Source of the DNA: Pseudomonas bananamidigenes
Lineage (GTDB): Bacteria; Pseudomonadota; Gammaproteobacteria; Pseudomonadales; Pseudomonadaceae
Reading direction: 5' to 3'
NCBI RefSeq assembly: GCF_001679645.1
Contig: NZ_LRUN01000022.1
Coordinates: 1-64,000 of the forward strand
Length of the DNA: 64,000 nucleotides
Positions 8,520 to 16,803 of this stretch are shown here, one piece after another (the stretch's first letter is position 1; every line of letters starts with the position of its first letter). The position numbers and the translations under genes are program-made. Below the pieces are notes generated by a model, which was given only the letters and a program-made list of their open reading frames with translations, searched no databases and was not told the DNA's origin.

Positions 8520-9989
8520 TCAATCCGCCGAGCGCGGCAATTGCAGGGTCACGCGCAATCCGCCTTCACGCAGATTCTGCAACGTCACTTCACCGCCATG
8601 GCTATGAGCAATGTTGCGCGCAATCCCCAACCCGAGCCCATACCCCTGCTGCTGCCCCGCCAGCCGGAAGTGTGGCTCGAACACCTGCTCCAGCCGCTGC
8701 TCCGGTACGCCCGGCCCTTCGTCATCGACGTGCAGCACGAACGCACTCTCGTCATCATCGATATGCAGATGCGCGTTCTGCCCGTACTTCAACGCATTGT
8801 CGATCAGGTTGCCGATGCAGCGCTTGAGCGCCAATGGCTTGCCCGGATACGCCGCCAGCGCCCGGCCCTGCTGGGTTACGCGGCCATTGCCGTTGGGCGC
8901 CAGATAGGGTTCCACCAGACAGTCGAGCACATGGTTCAGATCCACCGGCTCGATGTTTTCGTGAATGTCGGTGTCCTTCACACATTGCAGTGCGCCTTTG
9001 ACCAGCAGTTCCAACTCGTCCAGATCGCGGCCGAACTTGGTTTGCAGTTGTTCGTCTTCGAGCAGTTCGACCCGCAGCCGCAGGCGGGTGATCGGCGTGC
9101 GCAGGTCATGGGAAATCGCGCTGAACAACTGACTGCGCTCGGTAAGGTAACGACTGATGCGCTCGCGCATGGTGTTGAACGCACGACCCACTTCCACCAC
9201 CTCACTGCCGCCGCCCTCGGCCACCGGCTCGACGTCCGCGCCCAGCGACAAGTCCCGCGCCGCCCGCGCCAGACGCTTGAGGGGCCGACTCTGCCAATGC
9301 ACCAGCAAGCCGATGAACAACAGCAGAAAACCGCTGGTGAAGACAATGAACCACACCTGCTGCGTCGGCAGGCCTTGCTCTTCGAGACTGGTGTAAGGCT
9401 CGGGCAACAGCGAGGCGATGTACAGCCATTCACCGGGCGCCAACTGGATCTGGGTCACCAGCACCGGCGGATTCACCGGTTCCAGGGTCAGTGCGTAATG
9501 CGCCCAGGAGCGTGGCAACTCATCGAGCTTCAAACCGGCGTTGAAGATCCGCAGATCATCGGGGCTGACGAAGGTCACCAGAATGTCGGTGTCCTGGCCC
9601 AATGACTGACGCAGCACTTCATCCACCGCTTGCAGCACCGCGGCCTTGCGCGGTGTGACCGGCAGCACTTCCATGCCCAGCGGTTTGTCGTTCAGTGTCA
9701 CCACAAACCGCGTGCCACCCATGCTGCGCAACTGATCGAGCACCAACGGCCGGTAGGCCACCGGTAGCGAACGGAAGTAACTGACGCTGGCGGTCATCGA
9801 GTGGGCGAGGCTGCGGGCGCTGGTGACCAGGCCTTCGAGCTGGGTTGCGCGCAACTGGGAAACCCAGATCACGCTGGACAAGGTCTGCGCAAACAACACC
9901 GCCAGCAACGTCAGCAGCAACATCCGCCCGAGCAGCGAACGCGGCATCGGCACTTTGCTTGCGATGTTGCGCAGAAACTCAGTGGCCAT
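8520..9989 (-). CDS. gtrS: Glucose-responsive sensor histidine kinase GtrS
   Basis: Inner-membrane sensor kinase of about 489 residues from the ATG at 9989; an alternative ATG at 10004 would add 5 residues. The order is TM1 (LLLTLLAVLFAQTL), a periplasmic sensor domain of about 175 residues, TM2 (WFIVFTSGFLLLFIGLLV), HAMP, the H box SAISHDLRTPITRLR with His at about 294, and an ATPase with N box NLIDNALKYG and G boxes GPGVPEQ and GYGLGLGIA. In pseudomonads GtrS responds to 2-ketogluconate or 6-phosphogluconate and signals to GltR. It overlaps gltR by 11 bp. The kinase is intact although its partner is frameshifted. Confidence 0.9.
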   Translation of the reverse strand: MATEFLRNIASKVPMPRSLLGRMLLLTLLAVLFAQTLSSVIWVSQLRATQLEGLVTSARSLAHSMTASVSYFRSLPVAYRPLVLDQLRSMGGTRFVVTLNDKPLGMEVLPVTPRKAAVLQAVDEVLRQSLGQDTDILVTFVSPDDLRIFNAGLKLDELPRSWAHYALTLEPVNPPVLVTQIQLAPGEWLYIASLLPEPYTSLEEQGLPTQQVWFIVFTSGFLLLFIGLLVHWQSRPLKRLARAARDLSLGADVEPVAEGGGSEVVEVGRAFNTMRERISRYLTERSQLFSAISHDLRTPITRLRLRVELLEDEQLQTKFGRDLDELELLVKGALQCVKDTDIHENIEPVDLNHVLDCLVEPYLAPNGNGRVTQQGRALAAYPGKPLALKRCIGNLIDNALKYGQNAHLHIDDDESAFVLHVDDEGPGVPEQRLEQVFEPHFRLAGQQQGYGLGLGIARNIAHSHGGEVTLQNLREGGLRVTLQLPRSAD

Positions 9990-10709
9990 TGCCGGCAACC
10001 ACATTGGCCGCCAGTTGGTAGCCGCTGCCGCGCACGGTACGGATCAATCGTGGCGGCTTTTCGGTGTCGCGCAGGCGCTGACGCAAACGGCTGACGGCCA
10101 TATCGACGATCCGATCGAGAGGCATCAGATCCCGGCCACGGGTGGCATTGCCGATGGTGTCGCGATCGAGGATTTCCTGGGGGTGATCCAGGAACAGCTT
10201 GAGCAGTGCGAAGTCGGCGCCGGACAGGATTACTTCCTCGCCGTCATTGTGGAACAGTCGATGACTGACCATGTCCAGTCGCCACTCATCGAAGGCCAGC
10301 ACTTCACTGCCGCTTCGCTCCTGACCGAACTGGGCGCGGCGCAGCAAGGCCTTGATTCGCGCTTGCAGTTCGCGAGGGCTGAAAGGTTTGCCGAGGTAGT
10401 CGTCGGCGCCCAGCTCCAGACCGATCACCCGATCGGCCTCGTCGGAGCTGGCGGTGAGCATGATGATCGGCACCTGGGCCTGACGCGGATGCTGACGTAC
10501 CCAGCGGCACAGGCTGAAGCCGTCCTCATCGGGGAGCATCACATCAAGGATCACCAGATCGCTCGGTGCCTCGTTCAGCGCCTGGCGAAAACCGGCGCCG
10601 TCGGCCGTGGCCCGTACCTGAAAACCCGCGCGGTCAGGTAGGTTTCCAGCAACTCGCGTATCTCCTGGTCGTCATCGACCAACAAAATCGACTTGTTGAC
10701 TGAACTCAC
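9979..10709 (-). pseudogene. gltR: Response regulator GltR, interrupted by a 1-base frameshift
   Basis: OmpR-type regulator of glucose-uptake genes. Reading from the GTG at 10709 gives MSSVNKSILLVDDDQEIREL then ETYLT, a normal receiver start, but the frame fails near 10632: the expected TRAGFQVRA requires one extra C and the present frame reaches a stop about 45 codons in. The other frame resumes with FQVRATADG, then VILDVMLPDEDGF with the phospho-acceptor Asp, the receiver end and an intact winged-helix domain ending NVVAGNGH. The longest open part begins at an internal ATG (10554) that lacks the first beta strands. It is either a true loss of function or a sequencing error in a short C run. 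It lies between glk and gtrS. Confidence 0.85.
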
Positions 10710-10720
10710 TTCGAAGGCAT

Positions 10721-10730
10721 CCTTGTTGTT
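10721..10730 (-). promoter_or_regulatory. Candidate Crc/Hfq motif upstream of gltR
   Basis: The minus strand reads AACAACAAGG, merging into the likely ribosome-binding site about 10 nt before the GTG start. It is a partial AANAANAA match. Confidence 0.4.
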
Positions 10731-10786
10731 GGAATTGGGCGGATTATGCCTTAAGCACTGAATTTACAGACACTGCAGAAACAATT

Positions 10787-10874
10787 GTGGGAGCGAGCCT
10801 GCTCGCGATAGCGGTGTGTCAGTCAACGGATGTGTTGAATGTGAAACCGCAATCGCGAGCAGGCTCGCTCCCAC
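10787..10874. repeat. REP doublet between glk and gltR
   Basis: Two inverted REP cores, 88 bp in total, in the same arrangement as at 2441-2528. It lies inside the presumed edd-glk-gltR-gtrS operon and may separate expression of the enzymes from that of the regulators. Confidence 0.9.
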
Positions 10875-10887
10875 ACTCGATCGCATT

Positions 10888-11838
10888 TCAAGCCTGTTCG
10901 AGCGCCACTCCCGCACCGACGAGCCCCGAGTACGGCGCCGTCACCAGCCACACCGGAATGCCCTTGAAGTAATCGCTCATGCAGCCCTTGTCGGCAAAGC
11001 TGCGGGCGAAACCGCTTTCGAGGAAGAAATCGGCGAAGCGCGGAATCACGCCGCCAACGATGTACACGCCGCCGCGACCGCCAGTGGTCAGCACATTATT
11101 GCCGGCCACACGACCGAGCCAGCAGCAGAACTGCTCCAGCACTTCCAGGGCAATCGGATCGCCCGCAAGGCCCGCTGCAGTGATGGCTTCCGGCGTATCG
11201 AATTTGGGCTCATGGCCATCCACCGCGCAGATCGCCCGGTACACCCGAGGCAGGCCAGCGCCGCTCAACGCCGTTTCCGCGCTGACGTGGCCGATTTCGT
11301 TATGGATGTGCTGCCAGAGCTGGGTTTCACGCGGGCTGCTCAGCGGCAGATCAACATGACCACCCTCCCCCGGCAACGCGGCAAACCGGCCTTCGCCCAG
11401 ATCGAGCAGGGTGCCGACACCCAGACCCGTGCCCGGGCCGATCACCACCGCCGGACGCAACGGCTCTGGCTCGCCTTCGCAGACCACACGGAATTCGCCG
11501 GGCTGCAAACGGGTCATGCCCAGCGCCATGGCCGAGAAGTCGTTGATCAGCAGCAATTGCTCGACCTGCAACGCCTCGCAGAACGCCTTGCGGCTCAGGC
11601 GCCAATGATTGTTGGTGAACTTGAATTCGTCGCCGCTGACGGGACCTGCCACCGACAGGCACACCGAACCGATGGCACCCGGCGCCAGGCCGAGCCCGCC
11701 CAGGTAGAGGCTGATTGCCTCCTCCGGGCTGGCGTGGTCGGCCGTGGCCAACACCTGCACCGATTCGAGCTGTTGATCTTTCCACAACGCGAACCGCGCG
11801 TTGGTGCCTCCGATGTCACCGACCAAAGCCAGTTTCAA
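10888..11838 (-). CDS. glk: Glucokinase
   Basis: The 316-residue enzyme phosphorylates glucose with ATP in the cytoplasm. The N terminus [18 protein letters not shown] carries the phosphate-binding loop; [11 protein letters not shown] (about 97-107) holds the catalytic Asp, and GPGTGLGVG and PGEGGHVD mark the Glk family. The start is a TTG at 11838 whose last bases form the TGA stop of edd (TTGA overlap), implying coupled translation; no better in-frame ATG exists near it. The 3' end precedes a REP doublet and gltR. Confidence 0.94.
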   Translation of the reverse strand: MKLALVGDIGGTNARFALWKDQQLESVQVLATADHASPEEAISLYLGGLGLAPGAIGSVCLSVAGPVSGDEFKFTNNHWRLSRKAFCEALQVEQLLLINDFSAMALGMTRLQPGEFRVVCEGEPEPLRPAVVIGPGTGLGVGTLLDLGEGRFAALPGEGGHVDLPLSSPRETQLWQHIHNEIGHVSAETALSGAGLPRVYRAICAVDGHEPKFDTPEAITAAGLAGDPIALEVLEQFCCWLGRVAGNNVLTTGGRGGVYIVGGVIPRFADFFLESGFARSFADKGCMSDYFKGIPVWLVTAPYSGLVGAGVALEQA

Positions 11839-13661
11839 TTAAGCGTCTCCAGGGCAGAAGTGAAGGCGCTGGCGCCCTGCTCTGCCGAGCTGAAGGCCAG
11901 ACGCATGAAGCCAAACAGTTCGCGACCGCTGCCGATGTTGTTGCCCAACAGGCCTTTGGCGGGTTCGCGCGCTGCGAATTCGGCGGCGTCCACCTTGAGT
12001 TCCAAAGTGCCTTTGACGCCATCGACGCGGATGATATCGCCCTCTTGCACGCGCGCCAAAGCGCCACCCACATAAGCTTCCGGACTGACGTGGATCGCCG
12101 CCGGGATTTTCCCCGAGGCGCCGGACATACGCCCGTCGGTGACCAGCGCAACCTTGAAACCGCGATCCTGCAGCACGCCGAGGAACGGCGTCATCTTGTG
12201 CAGTTCCGGCATGCCGTTGGAACGCGGGCCCTGAAAGCGCATCACTGCGACAAAATCCTTTTCCAGCAGACCGGCCTTGAAGGCGTCGGCCAGATCCTGT
12301 TGATCCTGGAACACCATCGCCGGCGCTTCGACGATCTGGTTTTCCAGTGCCACCGCAGACACCTTCATCACACCACGACCGAGGTTGCCTTCCATCACCC
12401 GCAAGCCGCCCTCTGCCGAGAACGCACGGGCCACAGGACGCAGGATGTTTTCGTCGAGGCTTTCGGTCGGGCCTTCGCGCCACACCAGTTTGCCGTTATC
12501 CAGGAACGGCTCTTTGGTGTACTGGCTCAGGCCGTGGCCGAGCACGGTGTTGACGTCTTCGTGCAGCAGCCCGGCCTCGAGCAGTTCGCGGATCAGGAAC
12601 GACATGCCACCCGCCGCCTGGAAGTGGTTGATATCGGCCTTGCCGTTCGGATAGACGTGGCTCAGTGTCGGCACGACTTCGGAGAGGTCGGCCATGTCCT
12701 GCCAGGTCAGTTGAATGCCCGCCGCCATGGCGATGGCCGGCATGTGCAGGGTGTGGTTGGTCGAACCGCCGGTGGCATGTAGCGCGACGATCGAGTTGAC
12801 CAGCGCCTTCTCGTCGACGATTTCGCCGATCGGCAGGAAGTTGCCGTTCTGTTTGGTCAGGCGCGTGACCTGATGCGCGGCTTCGCGGGTCAGGGCCTCG
12901 CGCAGCGGCGTGTTCGGATTGACGAAGGACGCGCCCGGCAGGTGCAGGCCCATGACTTCCATCAGCAACTGGTTGGTGTTGGCGGTGCCGTAGAAGGTGC
13001 AGGTGCCGGGGCTGTGGTAGGACTTCATTTCCGATTCCAGCAGCTCTTCGCGGGTCGCCTTGCCTTCGGCGTACTTCTGCCGCACGTCGGCTTTTTCCTT
13101 GTTGGAAATCCCCGAGACCATCGGCCCGCCCGGCACGAAGATCGTCGGCAGATGACCGAAACGCAGCGAGCCCATCATCAGACCCGGCACGATCTTGTCG
13201 CAGATGCCGAGCATCAGTGCGCCGTCGAACATGTTGTGGGACAGCGCCACCGCCGTCGACATCGCGATCACTTCACGGCTCGGCAGGCTCAGTTCCATGC
13301 CCGGCTCGCCCTGGGTAACGCCGTCGCACATGGCCGGGGTACCGCCGGCGAACTGGCCGACCGAGCCGATTTCGCGCAGCGCGTTCTTGATCTGTTGCGG
13401 GAAGACTTCGTACGGCTGGTGCGCCGAGAGCATGTCGTTATACGACGACACAATGGCGATGTTCGCCGAGTTCATCATCCGCAGGCTGTGTTTGTCTTCG
13501 CTGCCGCATCCGGCCACGCCGTGGGCGAAGTTGGCGCATTGCAGCTTGCCGCGCATCGGCCCGTCGGTTGCAGCGCCGCGAATCAGCGCAAGGTAAGCCT
13601 GACGCGTGGCGCGGCTGCGGGCGATAAGCCGTTCGGTGACCTCAAGAACGCGGGGATGCAT
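11835..13661 (-). CDS. edd: 6-phosphogluconate dehydratase
   Basis: Entner-Doudoroff enzyme of 608 residues that converts 6-phosphogluconate to KDPG using a [4Fe-4S] cluster. Family signs are [18 protein letters not shown] (about 43-60), [19 protein letters not shown] (about 111-129), the Cys-containing [24 protein letters not shown] and GGSTNHTLH. The start is an ATG at 13661. The divergent gap to gapA contains two perfect HexR boxes, so derepression by KDPG through HexR is expected. First gene of edd-glk-gltR-gtrS. Confidence 0.96.
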   Translation of the reverse strand: MHPRVLEVTERLIARSRATRQAYLALIRGAATDGPMRGKLQCANFAHGVAGCGSEDKHSLRMMNSANIAIVSSYNDMLSAHQPYEVFPQQIKNALREIGSVGQFAGGTPAMCDGVTQGEPGMELSLPSREVIAMSTAVALSHNMFDGALMLGICDKIVPGLMMGSLRFGHLPTIFVPGGPMVSGISNKEKADVRQKYAEGKATREELLESEMKSYHSPGTCTFYGTANTNQLLMEVMGLHLPGASFVNPNTPLREALTREAAHQVTRLTKQNGNFLPIGEIVDEKALVNSIVALHATGGSTNHTLHMPAIAMAAGIQLTWQDMADLSEVVPTLSHVYPNGKADINHFQAAGGMSFLIRELLEAGLLHEDVNTVLGHGLSQYTKEPFLDNGKLVWREGPTESLDENILRPVARAFSAEGGLRVMEGNLGRGVMKVSAVALENQIVEAPAMVFQDQQDLADAFKAGLLEKDFVAVMRFQGPRSNGMPELHKMTPFLGVLQDRGFKVALVTDGRMSGASGKIPAAIHVSPEAYVGGALARVQEGDIIRVDGVKGTLELKVDAAEFAAREPAKGLLGNNIGSGRELFGFMRLAFSSAEQGASAFTSALETLN

Positions 13662-13782
13662 GTGTAGAACTCCAGGCTAACGGATGTGGCGACCTGATTG
13701 TCTATGCTGACCAAAGCGCCCGCACGCGTGGGATGACGGGCGGTTTCCTTGACCATTCGGACCAGTTGATTCAGGTCACTCG

Positions 13783-13797
13783 TTGTAGATAAAACAA
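13783..13797. promoter_or_regulatory. HexR box 1
   Basis: TTGTAGATAAAACAA is an exact TTGT-N7-ACAA match to the pseudomonad HexR operator, in the edd/gapA divergent promoter region. Confidence 0.82.
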
Positions 13798-13844
13798 AAT
13801 ACTGCCACCAAAAAGGCTTGTTTTCTATTTTTTTGCGAATAATC

Positions 13845-13859
13845 TTGTAATTCCAACAA
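13845..13859. promoter_or_regulatory. HexR box 2
   Basis: TTGTAATTCCAACAA is a second exact TTGT-N7-ACAA match, 62 bp from the first and 24 bp before the gapA ATG. Its 3' half overlaps an A-rich AACAACAAAAC stretch that could also be read by Crc/Hfq on the gapA mRNA. Confidence 0.82.
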
Positions 13860-13882
13860 CAAAACGACGGCGGCGCTGCTCA

Positions 13883-14884
13883 ATGACTCTTCGAATCGCA
13901 ATCAATGGTTTTGGCCGCATCGGCCGTAACGTCCTGCGCGCACTGTATACCCAGGGCTATCGTCAGGATTTGCAGATCGTCGCCATCAACGATCTGGGCG
14001 ACAGCGCGATCAATGCGCACTTGCTCAAATACGATACCGTTCACGGCACGTTCGATGCTGAAGTCGCGCATGACAACGAGAGTCTGACCGTCAACGGCGA
14101 CCGCATTTCTGTCAGCGCCATCCGCAACCCCGCCGAACTGCCATGGGCGGCGGAAAAGATTGATGTGGTGTTCGAATGCACCGGTCTGTTCACCGACCGG
14201 GCCAAAGCCGCCGCGCATCTTACTGCCGGTGCGCGCAAAGTCATCATCTCGGCCCCGGCCAAAGGCGCCGATGCCACCGTGGTTTATGGTGTGAACCACG
14301 ACATCCTGCGCCAGTCGCACCAGATCATTTCCAACGCCTCGTGCACCACCAACTGCCTGGCCCCGGTGGCCCAGGTGCTGCACCGGGAACTGGGCATCGA
14401 AAGCGGTCTGATGACCACCATCCATGCCTACACCAACGACCAGAACCTGACCGACGTCTATCACACCGACCCGTACCGCGCCCGTTCCGCCACGCAGAAC
14501 ATGATTCCGAGCAAGACCGGCGCCGCCGAAGCCGTGGGCCTGGTGCTGCCGGAACTGGCGGGCAAGCTGACCGGCATGGCCGTGCGGGTGCCGGTGATCA
14601 ATGTGTCGCTGGTGGACCTTACCGTGCAACTCAAGCGCGAAGCCTCGGCCGATGAAGTGAACGCCCTGATGAAAGCCGCGAGCCTGCACTCGAAAATCCT
14701 CGGCTACAACGCCCTGCCGCTGGTGTCGAGCGACTTCAACCACAACCCGCTGTCGTCGATCTTCGACGCCAACCACACCAAATCCAGCGGCAAACTGCTG
14801 AAGGTGCTGGCCTGGTACGACAACGAATGGGGCTTCTCCAACCGCATGCTCGATAACTGCCTGGCGCTGTGCAACGCGGAATAA
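13883..14884 (+). CDS. gapA: Glyceraldehyde-3-phosphate dehydrogenase, type I
   Basis: The 333-residue NAD-dependent enzyme oxidises glyceraldehyde 3-phosphate, a product of KDPG cleavage. The N-terminal Rossmann motif is [15 protein letters not shown], the catalytic Cys is at residue 154 in SNASCTTNC, and the C terminus has the family [12 protein letters not shown]. It diverges from edd across a 221-bp HexR-controlled region and so belongs to the same regulon. The start follows the usual type I N terminus. Confidence 0.96.
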   Translation: MTLRIAINGFGRIGRNVLRALYTQGYRQDLQIVAINDLGDSAINAHLLKYDTVHGTFDAEVAHDNESLTVNGDRISVSAIRNPAELPWAAEKIDVVFECTGLFTDRAKAAAHLTAGARKVIISAPAKGADATVVYGVNHDILRQSHQIISNASCTTNCLAPVAQVLHRELGIESGLMTTIHAYTNDQNLTDVYHTDPYRARSATQNMIPSKTGAAEAVGLVLPELAGKLTGMAVRVPVINVSLVDLTVQLKREASADEVNALMKAASLHSKILGYNALPLVSSDFNHNPLSSIFDANHTKSSGKLLKVLAWYDNEWGFSNRMLDNCLALCNAE

Positions 14885-14900
14885 AACAACAATCCCTTCA

Positions 14901-14985
14901 GGAGCGAGCCCGCTCGCGTAAGCGATATATCAGCCAGCATCAATGTTGGACGAGACATCGTATTCGCGAGCAGGCTCGCTCCCAC
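14901..14985. repeat. REP doublet after gapA
   Basis: Inverted REP cores (GGAGCGAGCCCGCTCGCG and CGCGAGCAGGCTCGCTCCCAC) form a hairpin of about 85 bp just past the gapA stop. No separate T-rich terminator is seen. Confidence 0.88.
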
Positions 14986-15030
14986 GGGTTTTGATTCCAA
15001 TTTGAAATCAGGGCTTGACCACTCGACTGG

Positions 15031-15047
15031 ATGATAAGCATTATCAT
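15031..15047. promoter_or_regulatory. Candidate Fur box upstream of the ECF sigma gene
   Basis: ATGATAAGCATTATCAT is a perfect 7-3-7 inverted repeat resembling the Fur consensus GATAATGATAATCATTATC. It lies 26 bp before the sigma-factor start, where Fur would repress in iron-replete cells. Confidence 0.7.
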
Positions 15048-15073
15048 TCGCTCGAAATGGATCAGGCCCTCCC

Positions 15074-15592
15074 GTGAGTCAGTCGCAGTTCAATCACGTT
15101 TTCCTCGCCCAGCGCACGTCACTGCTGCGTACGCTGCAACGCATGGTCAACAATCACAGCACCGCCGAAGACCTGTTGCAGGAAACCTACCTGCGCGTCA
15201 CGCGGGCGCTGAGCGAACGGGCCATCGATCACCTTGAACCCTTTGTCTTCCAGACCGCACGCAATCTGGCACTGGATCATTTGCGTGCGCGCAAGATTCA
15301 TTCGCGCACCATGGTCGACGACGTTCCGCAGGACGTGATGCACAGCGTCGCCGCCCCCGCCAGCAGCGCCGAAGACGCCGCCCACGCCGAACAATTGCTG
15401 GAGCGCCTGAACGTGAGCCTCGGTGAACTCAGCCCCCGTCAACAGCAAATCTTCATCCTCAGCCGCCTGCACGGGCACAGCTATCAGGAAATCGCCGAAG
15501 AGCTGAGCGTGTCCCTCAGCACAGTGCAAAAAGAACTCAAACTGATCATGACCATCTGCATCGGTGTCGCCGAGCGTTTAAATGACGATTGA
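15074..15592 (+). CDS. ECF RNA polymerase sigma factor, FecI family
   Basis: The 172-residue iron-starvation sigma factor starts at the GTG at 15074. Region 2 includes EDLLQETYLRVTRAL (about 32-46) and the -10 recognition segment PFVFQTARNLALDHLRARK; region 4 is LSPRQQQIFILSRLHGHSYQEIAEELSVSLSTVQKEL split over the C terminus as a helix-turn-helix. It should be held by the FecR-like protein encoded next and activate the TonB receptor genes when heme is sensed. A Fur-type box precedes it. Confidence 0.9.
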   Translation: MSQSQFNHVFLAQRTSLLRTLQRMVNNHSTAEDLLQETYLRVTRALSERAIDHLEPFVFQTARNLALDHLRARKIHSRTMVDDVPQDVMHSVAAPASSAEDAAHAEQLLERLNVSLGELSPRQQQIFILSRLHGHSYQEIAEELSVSLSTVQKELKLIMTICIGVAERLNDD

Positions 15593-15715
15593 TGCTGTAG
15601 GGCTTTTCTGTATACCTCAGGATCGACTGCACTGATCATCGGGCTTTGTTACCCTTGCCCGACTTTTACGCTTCACTAAAAAACAGCCGTGCACAGACAC
15701 TGCCGAGGAAACACC

Positions 15716-16681
15716 GTGACGGACACTCACCGCCCTCCTTCGCCCGACACGGCGCAGGACGCTGCCAATGCAATGGACCAGGCTCTGGACTGGCTCATCG
15801 TGCTCGGCAGCCCGGACGAGGAGCAGACCCGGCAGTTTCATGCCTGGCTGGCGGCCGATCCGTTGAACGCCCAGGCATTCGCCAGGGCCCAGGCGATCTG
15901 GGACGGCCCGCAGATCGCCCAGTGCGCGCAAGACCTCGCGACCAAACCAAAGAAAGTCACCGTCCTCACACGCCTGCGACCGCACTGGAAACCGCTGGCC
16001 ACTGCTGCGGTGCTTATTCTCGGACTGTTCAGTTTCAGCAACCTGCCGATGCGTCTGCAGGCCGATCACCTGACGGTGGTCGGCGAGCGTCAACGCTTGC
16101 AGCTTGAGGACGGTTCGAAAGTCCTGCTCAACACCAATTCCGCCTTTTCCAGCACGATCAACGATCGTCAGCGGGTGGCACGCCTGTATCAGGGCGAAGC
16201 GTTTTTCGAGATACCGGCCAGCCGCAGCCAACCGCTGGAAATCGACGCCGGGCCGGTGAAAGCCAGCGTGCGAGACACCGCGTTCGCCGTGCGCTATCTG
16301 GATGGCGTGGCGCAGGTGCGGGTGCAACGTGGCGACGTCGATCTGCGTGCGACCCGTGACGATGCCCGCGTGCGTCTGTCCGCCGGGGAAAGCATCCGCA
16401 TCGGCCCGAATGGTTTCGACCGGCCGGCCAAGGCCGATGCCGCCACCGATCTGGCGTGGGTACAAGGTCGGCTGATCTTCGAGAACTGTCCGCTGAGCCA
16501 GGTGCTGGCGGAGCTGCGCCGCTATTATCCGGGCTTCATCATCAACACCAATGAACACTTGGCCGACGTCGCCGTCACCGGCAATTACCGTCTCGACCAG
16601 CCGCTGGACGTGGTGCGTTCGCTTGCTCACATCACCTCCGCCAGGCTTCAGGAATTCCCGGCGCTGGTGATCCTGAACTAA
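15716..16681 (+). CDS. FecR-family anti-sigma factor/transmembrane sensor
   Basis: Inner-membrane protein of about 321 residues that relays the receptor signal to the ECF sigma factor. The chosen GTG at 15716 has GAGGAA 5 nt before it; an in-frame GTG at 15689 lacks a comparable site. The N terminus carries the DUF4880 domain (LDWLIVLGSPDEEQTRQFHAWL), followed by one TM (LATAAVLILGLFSFSNL, about 98-114), the periplasmic FecR domain (LEDGSKVLLNTNSAF onward) and an STN-like C terminus that contacts the receptor. Confidence 0.9.
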   Translation: MTDTHRPPSPDTAQDAANAMDQALDWLIVLGSPDEEQTRQFHAWLAADPLNAQAFARAQAIWDGPQIAQCAQDLATKPKKVTVLTRLRPHWKPLATAAVLILGLFSFSNLPMRLQADHLTVVGERQRLQLEDGSKVLLNTNSAFSSTINDRQRVARLYQGEAFFEIPASRSQPLEIDAGPVKASVRDTAFAVRYLDGVAQVRVQRGDVDLRATRDDARVRLSAGESIRIGPNGFDRPAKADAATDLAWVQGRLIFENCPLSQVLAELRRYYPGFIINTNEHLADVAVTGNYRLDQPLDVVRSLAHITSARLQEFPALVILN

Positions 16682-16691
16682 ATGAGAATTA

Positions 16692-16728
16692 TTTTTACTC
16701 GATAGCCGAAGCTCGTTCGTCTCGTTAT
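16692..16728 (+). promoter_or_regulatory. Candidate ECF sigma-dependent promoter for the TonB receptor
   Basis: TTTTTAC, 16 bp, GTTCGTCTCGTTAT. The same two blocks with the same spacing recur before hemO at 19435-19471. CGTCT-type -10 elements are typical of iron-starvation sigma factors. The right block is the strong evidence; the T-rich left block could be chance. Confidence 0.6.
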
Positions 16729-16803
16729 AGCCAATGCAATAGATTCGCATCTTTGGACGTGAATCAGCACCTATAAAGATTCGTGCGACACGGAGCGCTA
16801 TCG

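Noticed and set aside
10816..12075. 419-codon plus-strand frame over glk and edd
   Set aside because: Overlaps two conserved enzymes and begins inside a REP doublet.
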